A stretch of 64,000 bases of DNA. It comes from Branchinecta lynchi (Eukaryota > Arthropoda > Branchiopoda > Anostraca > Branchinectidae). Positions 63,555 through 64,000 of this stretch are shown here, in pieces. The stretch's first letter is position 1. Every line of letters begins with the position of its first letter. Location: positions 22,090,030 through 22,154,029 of the forward strand of contig JAKZAP010000016.1 in NCBI GenBank assembly GCA_023053575.1, given 5' to 3'. Made by a program: the position numbers and the translations under genes. The notes under the pieces are model-generated. The model searched no databases. It saw only the letters and a program-made list of their open reading frames with translations, and was not told the DNA's origin.

Positions 63555-64000
63555 CCGTCATAAGGGCTACATGCCCTCCACTGTTTCTCTTACCGGGTTA
63601 TAAATAAATTGATTGATTGATTGATGAATGAAACTTGATATTGGGAAAGACCTCGAGTCTTGGATGTTCCATTTCCATTTTTTTGTCCGAACTGGATCAT
63701 ATGAATGTGTGGGGGGGTCAGAGGGGGAAGCGGAAATCTTGTGACACACTTAGAGTGAAGGGATTGGGATGAAACTTGATGCGAAGGAATCTCGGTCGTC
63801 GCAAGTTAAGGTGCTTCCAGATGTGTTAGGACGATGAAACTTGGCTTGAAATGAGAGACTTGACAAGATTGGCTTAGAAATGCCACTCCCCCGATCCGAG
63901 CATCCCTTAAAGTACTCATCAAAGTATAAGAAATACTTTTAAGCTAAATTTTCATTTCATGATAACAAACCCTCAAATTGGCAAACCCAGCCTTGCAAGT
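63190..64000. repeat. AAACTTGG repeat domain, with LINE tail insertion
   Basis: Same family as 24050-25340 (GTGCCATATACCGATCACTT, ACTTGGCAGGCATAT). It is interrupted by a LINE 3' end at about 63440-63625: a T tract at 63520-63550, then GGGTTATAAATAAATTGATT GATT repeats. It continues to the window edge. Confidence 0.65.

Overview
The window is invertebrate-animal nuclear DNA. The evidence is AT-rich non-coding sequence, one spliced host gene, remnants of non-LTR retrotransposons, many terminal-inverted-repeat (TIR) elements with target-site duplications, and a complete Maverick/Polinton. The only clear host gene is the 3' part of a fatty-acid elongase (ELOVL; exons 37903-38093 and 39043-39603, + strand). 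Its wording looks arthropod-like to me, but I cannot name the species.

The centrepiece is a 14.6-kb Polinton / adintovirus-like endogenous viral element at 7077-21691. It begins AG, ends CT, and has 586-bp TIRs of equal length, each holding a full copy of the same 102-aa gene. Reading leftward (minus strand) from about 18.97 kb are: a small SAP-like ORF, a protein-primed family B DNA polymerase, an 18-copy 20-bp tandem repeat, an FtsK/HerA-type packaging ATPase, a fibre-like protein, an AT-hook core protein with an adenain-type protease behind it, a CxxC zinc-ribbon ORF with an rve integrase behind it, a coiled-coil protein, a penton-like minor capsid protein, a small pVI-like protein and the major capsid protein. 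A divergent right-hand module holds a 139-aa membrane protein (+) and a 258-aa protein (-).

Three features of this element look unusual. (1) Integrase and polymerase have no upstream in-frame AUG, and the protease has only one lacking the usual start context. Integrase and protease each lie in the -1 frame of the ORF before them, and the overlaps carry canonical slippery heptamers (A AAA AAC; T TTA AAA / A AAA AAA). The polymerase is in the +1 frame of the SAP ORF. This suggests retrovirus-like recoding of all the enzymes except the ATPase. (2) Nearly all other genes start at a TAATAAATG/TATAAATG motif behind an AT-rich block, like a poxvirus-type late start. (3) The right-hand control region has two perfect heat-shock elements next to a TATA box, a consensus splice donor, and an 83-bp repeat that triplicates a gene's start codon.

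The Polinton sits inside the right arm of a roughly 190-bp MITE (6918-7076 plus 21692-21720). That MITE is inside a larger inverted-repeat element (about 6100-22520) whose arms carry arrays of TGACGT units. Two more arrays of the same type occur at about 25.75-26.32 kb and 50.03-50.20 kb.

The rest is a transposon graveyard. It includes a hAT MITE family with clear 8-bp duplications (33189, 44286, 53279 and the longer 61113-62434), other hAT-like insertions (5361, 35851), a MULE-like foldback with a 9-bp duplication (30670-31352), large palindromes (40392-40945, 56697-57390), a family bounded by GGGATCCC (4476-6065, 45089-46316), G/C-homopolymer elements, and non-LTR reverse-transcriptase relics at about 188-780, 29446-30600, 34050-34205, 37022-37862, 42170-42545 and 47500-48460.
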